Part shown: positions 8,023-16,655 of the stretch, one piece after another | Layout of the letters: each line of letters starts with the position of its first letter | Numbering within the stretch: the first letter of the stretch is position 1 | NCBI GenBank assembly: GCA_017521365.1 | Contig: JAFXCT010000112.1 | Location: forward strand, 1 to 37,440 | Length of the DNA stretch: 37,440 nucleotides | Source of the DNA: Clostridia bacterium | Lineage (GTDB): Bacteria; Bacillota; Clostridia; Oscillospirales; Acutalibacteraceae | Direction of reading: 5' to 3' | Notes under the pieces: generated by a model | What the model saw: the letters and a program-made list of their open reading frames with translations, nothing else | Databases searched by the model: none | What the model was told of the DNA's origin: nothing | Made by a program: the position numbers and the translations under genes

Positions 8023-9345
8023 ATGAACGATATTTTTGAATACGCAGCCGAAAAAGAAGCGGTCTGCCGTGCCAATGACAAAATTGAGCCCACTCTGTAC
8101 AAGGAGTTCGGCGTAAAAAGAGGACTGCGTGACGAAAACGGCAACGGCGTTGTTGCAGGCCTTACGAACATTTCCAAAATCACCTCGTTTGAAATGAGAA
8201 ACGGCGAGAAAAAACCCTGCCACGGCAAGCTCTGGTACAGAGGCTACCGTGTGGAGGATTTGATTGGCGGACTGGGCGAAACCGGCCTCGGCTACGAGAA
8301 AATTGCCTACCTGCTGCTTATGGGTGAAATGCCCGACGAAGCAAAGCTCAGCGAATTCAAGAACTTCATCGGCTCAAGCCGCACCCTGCCGACAAACTTC
8401 ACGAGAGACGTAATTATGAAGGCACCCGGCAAGGACATAATGAACACGATGACAAGAAGTCTGCTCACCCTTGCTTCTTATGATGACAAAATGCTCGACA
8501 CGAGCGTGAGCAATTCATTAAGACAGTGCATCAGACTCATTGCGCAGTTTCCGATGCTTGCCGTTTACGCCTACCACGCATACAACTACTACGACAATAT
8601 GGAAAGTATGGTTATCCACCGCCCCGACCCCAACCTTTCAACGGCGGAAAACCTGCTGATGATGCTCCGCCCCGACAAGAATTACACCGCAACGGAAGCA
8701 AAGGTGCTTGACACGGCGCTTATTCTGCATATGGAGCACGGCGGCGGTAACAACTCCACCTTTACAACGAGAGTTATCACCTCCTCCGGCTCGGACACCT
8801 ATTCCACGATTGCTGCGGCAATGTCCTCACTCAAGGGCCCCAAGCACGGCGGTGCAAACATAAAGGTTATGGAAATGATGGAGGATATCCGTGCCCACGT
8901 AAGCGATTACTCCGACGAGGATGAGGTTGCGGCATATCTCACCAAAATCATCAACAAGGAGGCCTTTGACAAAAAGGGTCTTGTTTACGGTATGGGTCAC
9001 GCCGTATATTCGCTTTCCGACCCGAGAGAGCGTGTGTTCAGGGGCTACGTTGAAAAGCTTGCCGCTGAAAAGGGCAGGGACAAGGACCTTACGCTTTACG
9101 AGAACATAGAAAAGCTGGCACCCGAGCTTATTGCCAAATACCGCCACATCTACAAGGGCGTAAGCCCCAACGTAGACTTCTACAGCGGCTTCGTTTACGA
9201 TATGCTCGACATTCCGCAGGAGCTTTACACGGCAATGTTTGCCGTTGCACGTATAGTCGGCTGGAGTGCACACAGAATTGAAGAGCTTATCTGTATGGAC
9301 AAAATCATACGCCCCGCATACCTGAGCGTTATGGAAGAAAAGTAG
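8023..9345 (+). CDS. gltA: Citrate synthase
   Basis: Condenses acetyl-CoA with oxaloacetate to citrate in the cytoplasm. In an anaerobic clostridium it most likely feeds the oxidative branch towards 2-oxoglutarate and glutamate. The protein has 440 residues, in the usual range for type I/short type II enzymes. The catalytic residues are in place: His275 in GPKHGGAN, His326 in GMGHAVYS and Asp385 in PNVDFYSG. His239 in MEHGGGN is the conserved substrate-site histidine. The start follows GAAAGGAG. It is followed 9 bases later by a Gfo/Idh/MocA oxidoreductase in the same transcript. No aconitase or isocitrate dehydrogenase gene is adjacent. Confidence 0.96.
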   Translation: MNDIFEYAAEKEAVCRANDKIEPTLYKEFGVKRGLRDENGNGVVAGLTNISKITSFEMRNGEKKPCHGKLWYRGYRVEDLIGGLGETGLGYEKIAYLLLMGEMPDEAKLSEFKNFIGSSRTLPTNFTRDVIMKAPGKDIMNTMTRSLLTLASYDDKMLDTSVSNSLRQCIRLIAQFPMLAVYAYHAYNYYDNMESMVIHRPDPNLSTAENLLMMLRPDKNYTATEAKVLDTALILHMEHGGGNNSTFTTRVITSSGSDTYSTIAAAMSSLKGPKHGGANIKVMEMMEDIRAHVSDYSDEDEVAAYLTKIINKEAFDKKGLVYGMGHAVYSLSDPRERVFRGYVEKLAAEKGRDKDLTLYENIEKLAPELIAKYRHIYKGVSPNVDFYSGFVYDMLDIPQELYTAMFAVARIVGWSAHRIEELICMDKIIRPAYLSVMEEK

Positions 9346-9354
9346 GGTGCTCTT

Positions 9355-10341
9355 ATGAACAAAAGAATACGTTTTGGCATAGTAGGCACAGGCACTATCG
9401 CCCACCGCTTTGCCAACGCCATAAAAAACGTTTCTGAGGCAGAGCTCGTTGCAGTCGCCTCAAGAACAAAGGAAAATGCTGAAAAATTCGGTGATGAATT
9501 CGGTATACCGGTACGTTTTGACAGCTATGAAAAAATGGCTCAGTCAGACGCTATTGATGCGGCTTACATTGCTGTACCCCACTCGGGGCACATAGGCTGT
9601 TCGTGCCTGATGATGAATAACGGCAAACACGTAATCTGCGAAAAGCCGATGGCTGTAAACACCGAAGAGGCAGAAGAAATGTTCCGCTGCGCAAGGGAAA
9701 ACAACGTTCTGCTTATGGAAGCAATGTGGGCAAGGCTTGTGCCCGGTACGCTGAAAATGCTTGAGCTTGTCAAAGACGGCGTGTTTGGCGAAATACTCGG
9801 TGTTGAGGGAAAATTCTGCTACACTATGGACGAGGACGAAATGGGTCACCACGTTTTCAAGCCCGAAAACGGCGGAGGCTCTCTGCTTGACGTAGGTGTT
9901 TACGGCTTGAATTTTGCAAGCTGGTATCTCGGCAAGGATGTAACCGCAATCAACGCACAGTGTGACACCTACGGCGGCGTTGACAGCCACACCTGCGTAA
10001 TTATGAAATACGCAAGCGGTGCAATAGCCGACCTTTCCAGTGCGATTCTTTTAAGAAAGCCCAACGAGGGCTACGTTTACGGTACAAAGGGCTACGCCAG
10101 ACTGCCACGCTTCTATGCTCCGCAGGAAATTGAAATAAGGCTCAACAACGGTGAAGCAAAGAACATTTCCGTGCCCTATGCAGGGAACGGCTTTGAAGAG
10201 CAGATAAAGCATTTCTGCGAATGTGTTGCACTCGGGTTTAAAGAAAGCCCGATAAACACAGCCGAGCAAACGCTGTACATAACAAAACAGATGGACGAAA
10301 TCCGCAGAATGACAGGTATCGTTTATCCGCAGGATAAATAA
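9355..10341 (+). CDS. Gfo/Idh/MocA family NAD(P)-dependent oxidoreductase
   Basis: A 328-residue soluble dehydrogenase. The N-terminal Rossmann fold opens with RFGIVGTGTIAHRFANAI (GxGxxA nucleotide motif). The signature EKPMAVN follows near residue 97, where the family lysine sits. The C-terminal half is the alpha/beta sheet domain of the GFO_IDH_MocA type. The overall pattern resembles dimeric dihydrodiol/D-xylose dehydrogenase-like members, so the substrate is probably a sugar or cyclic polyol. It sits 9 bases after citrate synthase and ends at a strong terminator. I see no substrate-specific motif, so the exact reaction is open. Confidence 0.85.
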   Translation: MNKRIRFGIVGTGTIAHRFANAIKNVSEAELVAVASRTKENAEKFGDEFGIPVRFDSYEKMAQSDAIDAAYIAVPHSGHIGCSCLMMNNGKHVICEKPMAVNTEEAEEMFRCARENNVLLMEAMWARLVPGTLKMLELVKDGVFGEILGVEGKFCYTMDEDEMGHHVFKPENGGGSLLDVGVYGLNFASWYLGKDVTAINAQCDTYGGVDSHTCVIMKYASGAIADLSSAILLRKPNEGYVYGTKGYARLPRFYAPQEIEIRLNNGEAKNISVPYAGNGFEEQIKHFCECVALGFKESPINTAEQTLYITKQMDEIRRMTGIVYPQDK

Positions 10342-10353
10342 AAGAACAAAGAG

Positions 10354-10390
10354 CAAGGGACTTTCTCGGTGAGAAAGTCCCTTGATTTTT
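10354..10390. terminator. Strong terminator after the oxidoreductase, possibly bidirectional
   Basis: CAAGGGACTTTCTC (10354-10367) and GAGAAAGTCCCTTG (10371-10384) form a perfect 14-bp stem with a GGT loop, followed on the plus strand by ATTTTT. On the minus strand it lies 5 bases past the GH16 stop codon and is followed by a weaker T-rich tract. Confidence 0.9.
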
Positions 10391-11325
10391 CAGTTTACTT
10401 TATCCTTATACTGGTAGCATCTTACATAGTCAACAATGAATTCGGCAGGCCAGTTTTCTTCGGGCGTTTTGCTGATTTCACCCGTACCGTGTCTGTCGGA
10501 ATGCTGCACGCCGTTGCTGCCTGCAAACTCGCAGGAGATAAGCAGGTATTCGGGGTTCTGCGAAACACCGCCGTCGGTGAGTCTGCCCGTTTCATAGCCG
10601 TCAACGTAGAATATGTATTCGTTTTCGTTCCATTCAAGGCCGTAGGTATGGTATTCCTCGTAGGGGTTGCCCTCCATAAATACCTTGCCGATGGAAGCGT
10701 TGCCGTTGTTGTCACCGTAGCCGTCGTAAACAATGCCGCTGATAACGGCATCGTTACCCCACCAATGGTCCTTGTAGTACATTGACTCAAAGATATCGAC
10801 CTCGGTGCCGTCCTTGCCTGAGCCGTCAACCTTGTAAACGCCTTCATTCATCATCCAGAAAGCTGACCACATACCCGTTGCCGCAGGCAGGATACAGCGG
10901 ATTTCAAAGTAGCCGTAGCACTGCTCGTACTTGCCCTGGGTTGTAAGCTCACCGGTGTACCAGCCGGGCTTGTATTCGTCAAAATCAATTTCGTCGTGCC
11001 ACTGCTCGTAATATTTGTTTTCAAGCGGCTCTTCAAGGTATTCCGCACGGATTACAAGGTTGCCGTCACGCACGGATATCATATCCTCGTGCCAGTAGCC
11101 GCCCTTACGCATTGTAATCCACCACGAGGGGCCCCACTTTGATTTATCAACCTCTGTGCCGTCAAACTCGTCACACCATACGGGCTCGTCGGTAAACTTG
11201 CTCATATCAATCTGATTATCGGTCGGGAATTCGCCGAAATCGAGCACGTCGAGAAGTGCAGGGTTGATGAGAGTTACGAGTGCAATAAGGAACTTTACGC
11301 CGGATTTGAGTATTGTTTTTAACAT
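10390..11325 (-). CDS. Exported GH16 endo-beta-glucanase/laminarinase-like enzyme
   Basis: Cleaves internal bonds of beta-glucans or related beta-galactans outside the cell. The protein has 311 residues. Residues about 3-25 are a basic then hydrophobic export or anchor segment. The rest is one GH16 jelly-roll domain, which opens with PVWCDEFDGTEVDKSKW. The active-site string EVDIFE gives nucleophile Glu175, Asp177 and acid/base Glu180. Aromatic residues lining the cleft (WWITMRKGGYW, GMWSAFWMMNEG) are typical. I chose the second ATG: AAAGGAG is 7 bases upstream of it but only 1 base from the first ATG at 11331. It follows mutS2 by 15 bases and probably shares its transcript. Confidence 0.9.
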   Translation of the reverse strand: MLKTILKSGVKFLIALVTLINPALLDVLDFGEFPTDNQIDMSKFTDEPVWCDEFDGTEVDKSKWGPSWWITMRKGGYWHEDMISVRDGNLVIRAEYLEEPLENKYYEQWHDEIDFDEYKPGWYTGELTTQGKYEQCYGYFEIRCILPAATGMWSAFWMMNEGVYKVDGSGKDGTEVDIFESMYYKDHWWGNDAVISGIVYDGYGDNNGNASIGKVFMEGNPYEEYHTYGLEWNENEYIFYVDGYETGRLTDGGVSQNPEYLLISCEFAGSNGVQHSDRHGTGEISKTPEENWPAEFIVDYVRCYQYKDKVN

Positions 11326-11340
11326 AACCATTCTCCTTTG

Positions 11341-13725
11341 TTATTTGAGTGTTACTATCGTTACGCCCGTTTCGCCCTCGCCGTATATTCCAAGGCGGAA
11401 GGTTTTGACAAAGCGTGATTTACGCAGATAGTCGTGTGTTGCGGCACGCAGTGCACCCGTGCCCTTGCCGTGAATTATTGTAAATTCGCTCAAGCCCGTA
11501 CGCAGTCCGCTGTCGATAAAGCGGTCAATTTCAATCAGCGCATCGTCAACCATCATACCCCGAAGGTCAAGCCTTGTAGTAGCGGCAAGGGTGCCTCTGC
11601 CCTCAAGGCTGTCACCCGTTTTCCTCGGGCCAGAAGAAACGGTCTGCTTCTGTTTGCCGTTAAGCAGTCGCAGATTATCGACCTTGACACGCATTTTAGC
11701 CGTGCCTGCCATAACCTGTACGTTGCCGTTTTTCTCAATCGAAAGCACGGTTGCCTGCTTATTAAGACCTGCAATAAGCACGGCATCGCCAACCTCAAGC
11801 GGACGGGGAAGAACATAATCCTCATCCTCGCTGAAATTATCAACGGGGTTTGCCGCCTCGTCCATAGCGTCAACGCCCTTGCGCACAGCCGCCCTTGCAC
11901 GCCTTGCAAGGTCTGCCATATCCTTGGTTTTGTCCTTTTCTTTTTTGAGCTTGTCAAGCTCGGCGAGCAGAGCATTTGCCTCACGCCTTGCCTGGTCAAC
12001 AATTCGTGCCGCCTGGGATTTCGCATCGTCAATCTCCTTTTGGCGGAGCTGTTCGATTTTCCCCTTTTTCTCCTCGGCTTCAAGGCGGATTTTTTCGGCA
12101 AGCCTTGTCTGCTCGTAAGCCTCCTGCTTTTCGGTTTCAAGGTCTTTTCTGCTCTTTTCAAGGCTTTCGATAACGTCCTCAAACCTTGTGTTTTCGGCGG
12201 AAACCAGCTCAGCCGCACGGTCAACTATCGTCTTGTCCATACCAAGCCTTTCGCTGATTGCAAAGGCGTTTGAGCGGCCGGGCATACCGATAAGCAGACG
12301 GTATGTCGGGCGGAGGGTTGCAACGTCAAACTCACAGCAGCCGTTTTCGACTCTGTCGGTTGAAAGTGCGTAAGCCTTCAGCTCGGCATAGTGGGTAGTT
12401 GCGGCAATTTTAGCACCCTTTAGGCTGAGGGATTCGAGAATTGCCATTGCAAGTGCAGCGCCCTCAATCGGGTCTGTGCCGGCACCAAGCTCGTCTATGA
12501 GCACAAGGCTGCGGTCATCTGTTTTGGAAAGTATATCTATAATATTCGTCATATGTGCCGAGAAGGTGGAAAGCGACTGCTCAATTGACTGCTCGTCGCC
12601 TATATCGGCAAGTATTTTTTCAAAAACGGAAATCTCGCTCATATCGCTTACGGGTATCATCATACCGCAGGAAGCCATAATTGTGAGCAGACCGACCGTT
12701 TTGATTGAAACGGTTTTACCGCCCGTATTCGGGCCCGTTATGACAAGCGTATCAAAATCCTTGCCGAGCCTTATATTTACGGGCACTACCTTTTTCTTAT
12801 CGATCAGGGGGTGCCTTGCATTGCGCAGCTCGATTATGCCCCTGTCGTTTATTGACGGTGCGGCGGCATTCATACTGTAGGCAAGCTGTGCCTTGGCAAA
12901 AATTACATTCAGCTCAACGGCACATTCAAAGCTGCTCTTTATCGTTGCGGCAAAGCTGCCTGCCTCTACGGAAAGAGCGGAAAGTATGCGCTCAATTTCG
13001 TCACGTTCTTTTGAGAGAAGCACCTTTATTTCGTTGTTTGCTTCAACAACGGCAATCGGTTCAACAAACACGGTTGCACCACTTGAAGAGGTATCGTGCA
13101 CAAGGCCGGGCACGGAGGCTCTGTGCTCATTTTTAACGGGAAGCACATACCTGCCGTTACGCATTGTGACTATGCTCTCCTGCAGGATATCCTTATATTT
13201 GGGCGAGCGTATCATTTTATCAAGCTGCTCACGCACCTTGCTTTCCTGCTGGCGTATTTTACGGCGGATTGAAGCCAATTCGGGTGAAGCATTGTCCGAC
13301 ATTTCTTCGTCGCTGACAATTGCGTTCGTGATTGAATCTTCAAGATATTTATTGGGTGTGAGCGCACCGAAAAAGATATCCAAACAGCTTTCGACGCCTG
13401 CGTTTGTGCTTCGCCACTGAACGAGCGATCGAATTACACGAAGGGTTTCGGCAATCTGCAGCAGCTCGTGCATTGAAAGCGTTGAGCCTGCATCCGCACG
13501 GTGGAGAGCGTTGTTGACGTTTTTCATTCCGCCGAAGGACGGACCACCGAAGCGTGCAAGAAGCATATGCGCATCCCTGGTCTGGTTCATAAGTGCCTGT
13601 GCTTCAAAAGCCTCATGCACGGGACGCAGACCGAGCGCAAGCTCACGGCTGTCCTCACAGCAGGTAAACTCCGCCAGGCGTTCCAGTATTTTATCAAATT
13701 CAAGAGCAAGAAGGTGTTTGTTCAT
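11341..13725 (-). CDS. mutS2: MutS2 family ATPase/Smr endonuclease
   Basis: A 794-residue cytoplasmic protein of the MutS2 family, linked to suppression of recombination and to splitting of collided ribosomes in Firmicutes. Residues 1-300 are the core and lever region. The ATPase has Walker A GPNTGGKT (331-338) and Walker B LVLIDELGAGTDP. A long charged coiled coil follows (about 510-610, KKEKDKTKDMADLARRAR). A KOW-like region lies near 645-690. The C-terminal Smr domain (about 720-794) carries LDLRGM and HGKGTGALR. Length and order match the full-length family. It heads a two-gene unit with the GH16 gene, an odd partner. Confidence 0.96.
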   Translation of the reverse strand: MNKHLLALEFDKILERLAEFTCCEDSRELALGLRPVHEAFEAQALMNQTRDAHMLLARFGGPSFGGMKNVNNALHRADAGSTLSMHELLQIAETLRVIRSLVQWRSTNAGVESCLDIFFGALTPNKYLEDSITNAIVSDEEMSDNASPELASIRRKIRQQESKVREQLDKMIRSPKYKDILQESIVTMRNGRYVLPVKNEHRASVPGLVHDTSSSGATVFVEPIAVVEANNEIKVLLSKERDEIERILSALSVEAGSFAATIKSSFECAVELNVIFAKAQLAYSMNAAAPSINDRGIIELRNARHPLIDKKKVVPVNIRLGKDFDTLVITGPNTGGKTVSIKTVGLLTIMASCGMMIPVSDMSEISVFEKILADIGDEQSIEQSLSTFSAHMTNIIDILSKTDDRSLVLIDELGAGTDPIEGAALAMAILESLSLKGAKIAATTHYAELKAYALSTDRVENGCCEFDVATLRPTYRLLIGMPGRSNAFAISERLGMDKTIVDRAAELVSAENTRFEDVIESLEKSRKDLETEKQEAYEQTRLAEKIRLEAEEKKGKIEQLRQKEIDDAKSQAARIVDQARREANALLAELDKLKKEKDKTKDMADLARRARAAVRKGVDAMDEAANPVDNFSEDEDYVLPRPLEVGDAVLIAGLNKQATVLSIEKNGNVQVMAGTAKMRVKVDNLRLLNGKQKQTVSSGPRKTGDSLEGRGTLAATTRLDLRGMMVDDALIEIDRFIDSGLRTGLSEFTIIHGKGTGALRAATHDYLRKSRFVKTFRLGIYGEGETGVTIVTLK

Positions 13726-13763
13726 TGCAAATGGTTCTCCTGTATTTTAGGGATAGTAACTGA

Positions 13764-13888
13764 ATGCAAAATGCAAAGTGCACAGTGCAAAATTGAGGGA
13801 GGGCTCCGCCCTCACCTGTTATAAAAATATAATCGGAGCGAAGCGACCCTTAATTTTGCATTTTGAATTTTGCATTTTGCATTTTTAT
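13764..13888. repeat. MITE-like imperfect palindrome of about 125 bp
   Basis: The left arm, ATGCAAAATGCAAA through AAATTGAGGG, is mirrored by a right arm CCCTTAATTTTGC through GCATTTTGCATTT. The centre holds a GAGGGC/GCCCTC hairpin and the string CGGAGCGAAGCGAC. It has no coding capacity and lies between mutS2 and the exporter gene. Each arm also contains short repeats of the unit TGCAAAA. Confidence 0.7.
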
Positions 13889-13923
13889 AATACCATACTT
13901 TTTTAAATATAGCAAACCTAAAA

Positions 13924-14823
13924 TCAATGATGGTGATGATGGTGGTGATGATGGGAGTCATTATGGCTGTGGGGGCTGTGGCAATGCATATTTTCGCACT
14001 GCTCACCTACCGCTTCAAGCTCAAGTGTGCAGTGGTCAATTCCGTGCTCCTTCAGCTCGGCTCTTACCTTTTCCTTGATTTCGTGGTGGTCGTAATCCGT
14101 CACTATATGCATTGTTGCAAGGTTACTGAAGCCGTCTGCGCTCCGGATGTGAATATGATGAACATTTATGACTCCGTCAATTTCATAAAGGTGCTCTTCA
14201 ATTTCCTTTACGCTTATATTTGCCGGTGTTTTTTCAACAAATATATCCGTTACACCTTTAAGGTTTTTTACTGCATTTATAAGGATAAATACTGCAACTG
14301 CAATTGACATAAGCGGGTCTATTACTGCAAAATCGGTGAATTTCATAACCGCCGCACCCACGAGCACGGCAAGCCAGCCGAGCACATCCTCAAGCATATG
14401 AAGATTCACCGCCTTCTGGTTAAGCGACTCGCCCTTATGAGTAAACCACGCTGCAAACAGGTTTACGATTACGCCTATTACGGCGAAAACAAGCATACCG
14501 TTATAGTTTATTTCAACGGGGTTGAAAATACGCTTTACCGCATTTAAAATAACCGCCGACGAGCCGAGCAGAAGAATTACGGTCGTTATAACGCTTCCCA
14601 GCACGGAATAGCGTGCGTAGCCGTAGGTGTGGGTTTCGTCGGGCTGTTTTTTGCTCTTGTGCTCCAGCAACAGCGATATGCCTATGCTTGCGGCATCTCC
14701 TAAATCGTGCACGGCATCGGACACGATTGCTACGCTGCCAGTAAAAGCACCGCCGAAAAACTCAAAAACCGAAAACAGTAAATTGAGTACAAAAGCAATC
14801 AGTATGTTTTTTTCTGTTTTCAT
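13924..14823 (-). CDS. CDF family metal exporter (zinc type) with a nine-histidine tail
   Basis: A 299-residue inner-membrane antiporter that exports divalent metal in exchange for protons. Six membrane helices occupy about residues 8-205. The transport site is of the zinc type: His39 and Asp43 in HDLGD (helix 2), and His142 and Asp146 in HMLED (helix 5). The cytoplasmic ferredoxin-like domain follows (about 210-280). The C-terminus is unusually metal-rich, with CENMHCHSPHSHN leading into nine consecutive His, coded by mixed CAT and CAC. The start overlaps the stop of the ArsR-type repressor gene (ATGA), so the two are co-translated. The promoter upstream carries two ArsR-type operators. The metal is probably Zn, with Cd or Co possible. 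Confidence 0.92.
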   Translation of the reverse strand: MKTEKNILIAFVLNLLFSVFEFFGGAFTGSVAIVSDAVHDLGDAASIGISLLLEHKSKKQPDETHTYGYARYSVLGSVITTVILLLGSSAVILNAVKRIFNPVEINYNGMLVFAVIGVIVNLFAAWFTHKGESLNQKAVNLHMLEDVLGWLAVLVGAAVMKFTDFAVIDPLMSIAVAVFILINAVKNLKGVTDIFVEKTPANISVKEIEEHLYEIDGVINVHHIHIRSADGFSNLATMHIVTDYDHHEIKEKVRAELKEHGIDHCTLELEAVGEQCENMHCHSPHSHNDSHHHHHHHHH

Positions 14824-15194
14824 TCCTTTCCTCCCTTTTTGTGGCCGATATGTTCTGCCGTAACGGTCAAGATTTCGGCGACGTGCCCATCATCAAGTGA
14901 ATAGTAAACTTCCTTACCATCCCTTCTGCACCTGACAACGCCGTTTTCTCTCATTTTTCCGAGCTGGTGGGAAACGGCAGATTTGGTCATTGAAAGCACG
15001 TTGGCAAGGTCGCACACACACATTTCGCTTTTCAGCAAAGCAAAAATAATCTTACACCTCGTAGCATCGCCCAGAATTTTATAAAAGCCTGCCAGCATAC
15101 CGAAAAATTCTTCGTCCGGCATAGCGTCTACCGCATTTTTTACAAGCTCTGCGTTAACTGCATTGCAGTCGCAGGTAAATTCGCTTCTCGGCAT
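14820..15194 (-). CDS. ArsR/SmtB family metal-sensing repressor
   Basis: A 124-residue winged-helix repressor that leaves DNA when it binds metal. The alpha-5 metal site is fully present: Asp102, His104, His115 and His118, in the same spacing as SmtB. The alpha-3 region has Cys59-Val-Cys61-Asp62 (the CVCD motif of CadC/ArsR), and the N-terminus has Cys8 and Cys10, so thiophilic metals could also be sensed. The recognition helix is near SMTKSAVSHQLGKM. I chose the ATG at 15194 because AAGGAGG lies 7 bases upstream; an in-frame upstream ATG at 15227 lies within the operator. It autoregulates with the CDF exporter gene that overlaps it. Confidence 0.92.
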   Translation of the reverse strand: MPRSEFTCDCNAVNAELVKNAVDAMPDEEFFGMLAGFYKILGDATRCKIIFALLKSEMCVCDLANVLSMTKSAVSHQLGKMRENGVVRCRRDGKEVYYSLDDGHVAEILTVTAEHIGHKKGGKE

Positions 15195-15210
15195 AAATCT
15201 TCCTCCTTCG

Positions 15211-15228
15211 GTTGAACAGTTGCTCAAC
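15211..15228. promoter_or_regulatory. ArsR/SmtB operator 1, downstream of the -10
   Basis: TTGAAC-N4-GCTCAA (15212-15227) has one mismatch in the inverted repeat. Its centre is 31 bases from that of operator 2, close to three turns of the helix. It lies in the 5' leader, just upstream of the ribosome binding site. Confidence 0.7.
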
Positions 15229-15235
15229 TGTTTAT

Positions 15236-15265
15236 ATTATAGTTGAACAACCGTTCAATTGTCAA
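15236..15265 (-). promoter_or_regulatory. Promoter of the metal-resistance operon
   Basis: On the minus strand TTGACA (15265-15260) and TATAAT (15241-15236) are 18 bases apart; both hexamers are consensus. Operator 2 fills the spacer. Confidence 0.85.
15242..15259. promoter_or_regulatory. ArsR/SmtB operator 2, inside the promoter spacer
   Basis: TTGAAC-N4-GTTCAA is a perfect 6-base inverted repeat at 15243-15258, located between the -35 and -10 hexamers. Binding would occlude RNA polymerase. Confidence 0.75.
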
Positions 15266-15315
15266 GCGATTGTTACGTTAAAGTAAAGAAATTTATAAAC
15301 TTTGGCTTAAATCAA

Positions 15316-15344
15316 TTGTATTTTTTTGTAAATTGTATTATAAT
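15316..15344 (+). promoter_or_regulatory. Promoter of the AI-2E/ABC operon
   Basis: TTGTAT (15316-15321) and TATAAT (15339-15344) are 17 bases apart, about 57 bases before the start codon. Confidence 0.6.
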
Positions 15345-15401
15345 ACTAATACTTATAAGTAACCGGTTTGTTCTTGTAAGCAAAAGGAGGGAAATGAAAA
15401 A

Positions 15402-16655
15402 ATGACCGCTTCGGTCGAAAGAAGAAAAGGCGTGCTTATAAACGTAGCGTACTTTGCGCTGATAATCGGTGCATTTTACCTGTTTATGCGCTTTGCGTTC
15501 TGGCCGCTTTTTCCGTTTATCTTTGCGTTCTTTGCGGCAATGCTGCTGCAAAAGCCGGTAAGACTGCTCACCGGGCGCACACCGATAAAAAAAGGCCTTG
15601 CCGCCTTTTTACTCACGATGTTCTGTACGCTGTTTCTTATCGGTATCATCGCTCTTGCCGGTACGAAAATCGTCACCGAGGTGAAGGGTCTTGTCGAATC
15701 GGTAATGTCTGCCTTTGACAGCCTGCCCGATTTTATTCTGACCGCCGAAAAATGGCTCGTTTCGCTTGTCGAAAAGCTGCCCTCGGCGCTTGAAACACCC
15801 ATTACAGGTTGGATAAACAACCTTGCGGACAACCTTATTGCCGCCGCACAGCAGAGCCCGTCGCGTCCGTCAGGCTCAATTGCAGACCTCGGCTTCGACC
15901 TTTCCTCGCTTAAAACTCCGCTTTCCGGCGTTATCTCCACGGCGAGCAAGGTGCCGAGCATACTTATCGCAATAGTGATAACCTTTATCGCTACCGTGTT
16001 TATGACCTCGGACTACGACAGAATAGTGCTCTTTATCAAGCGTCAGCTTCCGAGCAAGAAGCGTGAAACGCTTTCCAAAACGAAAAATCTCACCATCACG
16101 ACAATAAGCAAAATGCTCAAGGCGTACTGCCTTATAATCTGCATAACCTGTACGGAGCTGTTCATCGGTCTTTCCGCACTCAGGCTTCTGGGGATTTACA
16201 ACGGCGGCTACGTTTTCACGATTTCGCTCGTTACCGCAATCGTGGATATTCTGCCGATACTCGGCTCCGGTACGGTGCTCATTCCGTGGGGCATAGTTTC
16301 CCTGCTTATGGGCAAAACGGGGCTCGGAATCGGTGTGCTTGTAATTTACGTCATCATAACCGTGCTCAGGCAGTACATTGAGCCCAAGCTCGTTGCAGGT
16401 CAGCTCGGTCTGCCGCCTATAGCAACGCTTATGGGTATGTATATCGGCCTCAAGCTTTTCGGCGTTCTCGGTATGTTCATACTGCCGTTTACAATAACGA
16501 TACTCAAGGTCCTCAACGATGACGGCGTAATCCGCATCTGGCGCACGGCAAGGCCTGCCAAGGCGGAGGACGGACACTCCAGCGTTGAGCTGAAAAAATT
16601 TTCGCAAATCAAACCGACAATGAAAAGAAAACAGAAAGGAAACAAAAAACGATGA
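15402..16655 (+). CDS. AI-2E family transporter (YtvI-like membrane protein)
   Basis: A 417-residue integral membrane protein of the AI-2E/PerM family. It has the family layout: paired N-terminal helices (about 12-45), a helix near 65-85, a long soluble segment (about 90-185), then a cluster of C-terminal helices (about 190-210, 240-275, 285-320 and 340-370). Conserved strings include GTKIVTEVKGL, ILPILGSGTVLIPWG and QYIEPKLVAGQLGLPP. The last 20 residues are basic. Spore formers carry the related YtvI, so a link with sporulation is possible; the transported solute is unknown. GGAGGG lies about 10 bases upstream of the chosen ATG. An earlier ATG only opens a 2-codon frame. It overlaps the next gene by ATGA. 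Confidence 0.85.
   Translation: MTASVERRKGVLINVAYFALIIGAFYLFMRFAFWPLFPFIFAFFAAMLLQKPVRLLTGRTPIKKGLAAFLLTMFCTLFLIGIIALAGTKIVTEVKGLVESVMSAFDSLPDFILTAEKWLVSLVEKLPSALETPITGWINNLADNLIAAAQQSPSRPSGSIADLGFDLSSLKTPLSGVISTASKVPSILIAIVITFIATVFMTSDYDRIVLFIKRQLPSKKRETLSKTKNLTITTISKMLKAYCLIICITCTELFIGLSALRLLGIYNGGYVFTISLVTAIVDILPILGSGTVLIPWGIVSLLMGKTGLGIGVLVIYVIITVLRQYIEPKLVAGQLGLPPIATLMGMYIGLKLFGVLGMFILPFTITILKVLNDDGVIRIWRTARPAKAEDGHSSVELKKFSQIKPTMKRKQKGNKKR

Noticed and set aside
11434-13420. Long open frames on the plus strand opposite mutS2
   Set aside because: They are codon shadows of mutS2, without ribosome binding sites or family features.
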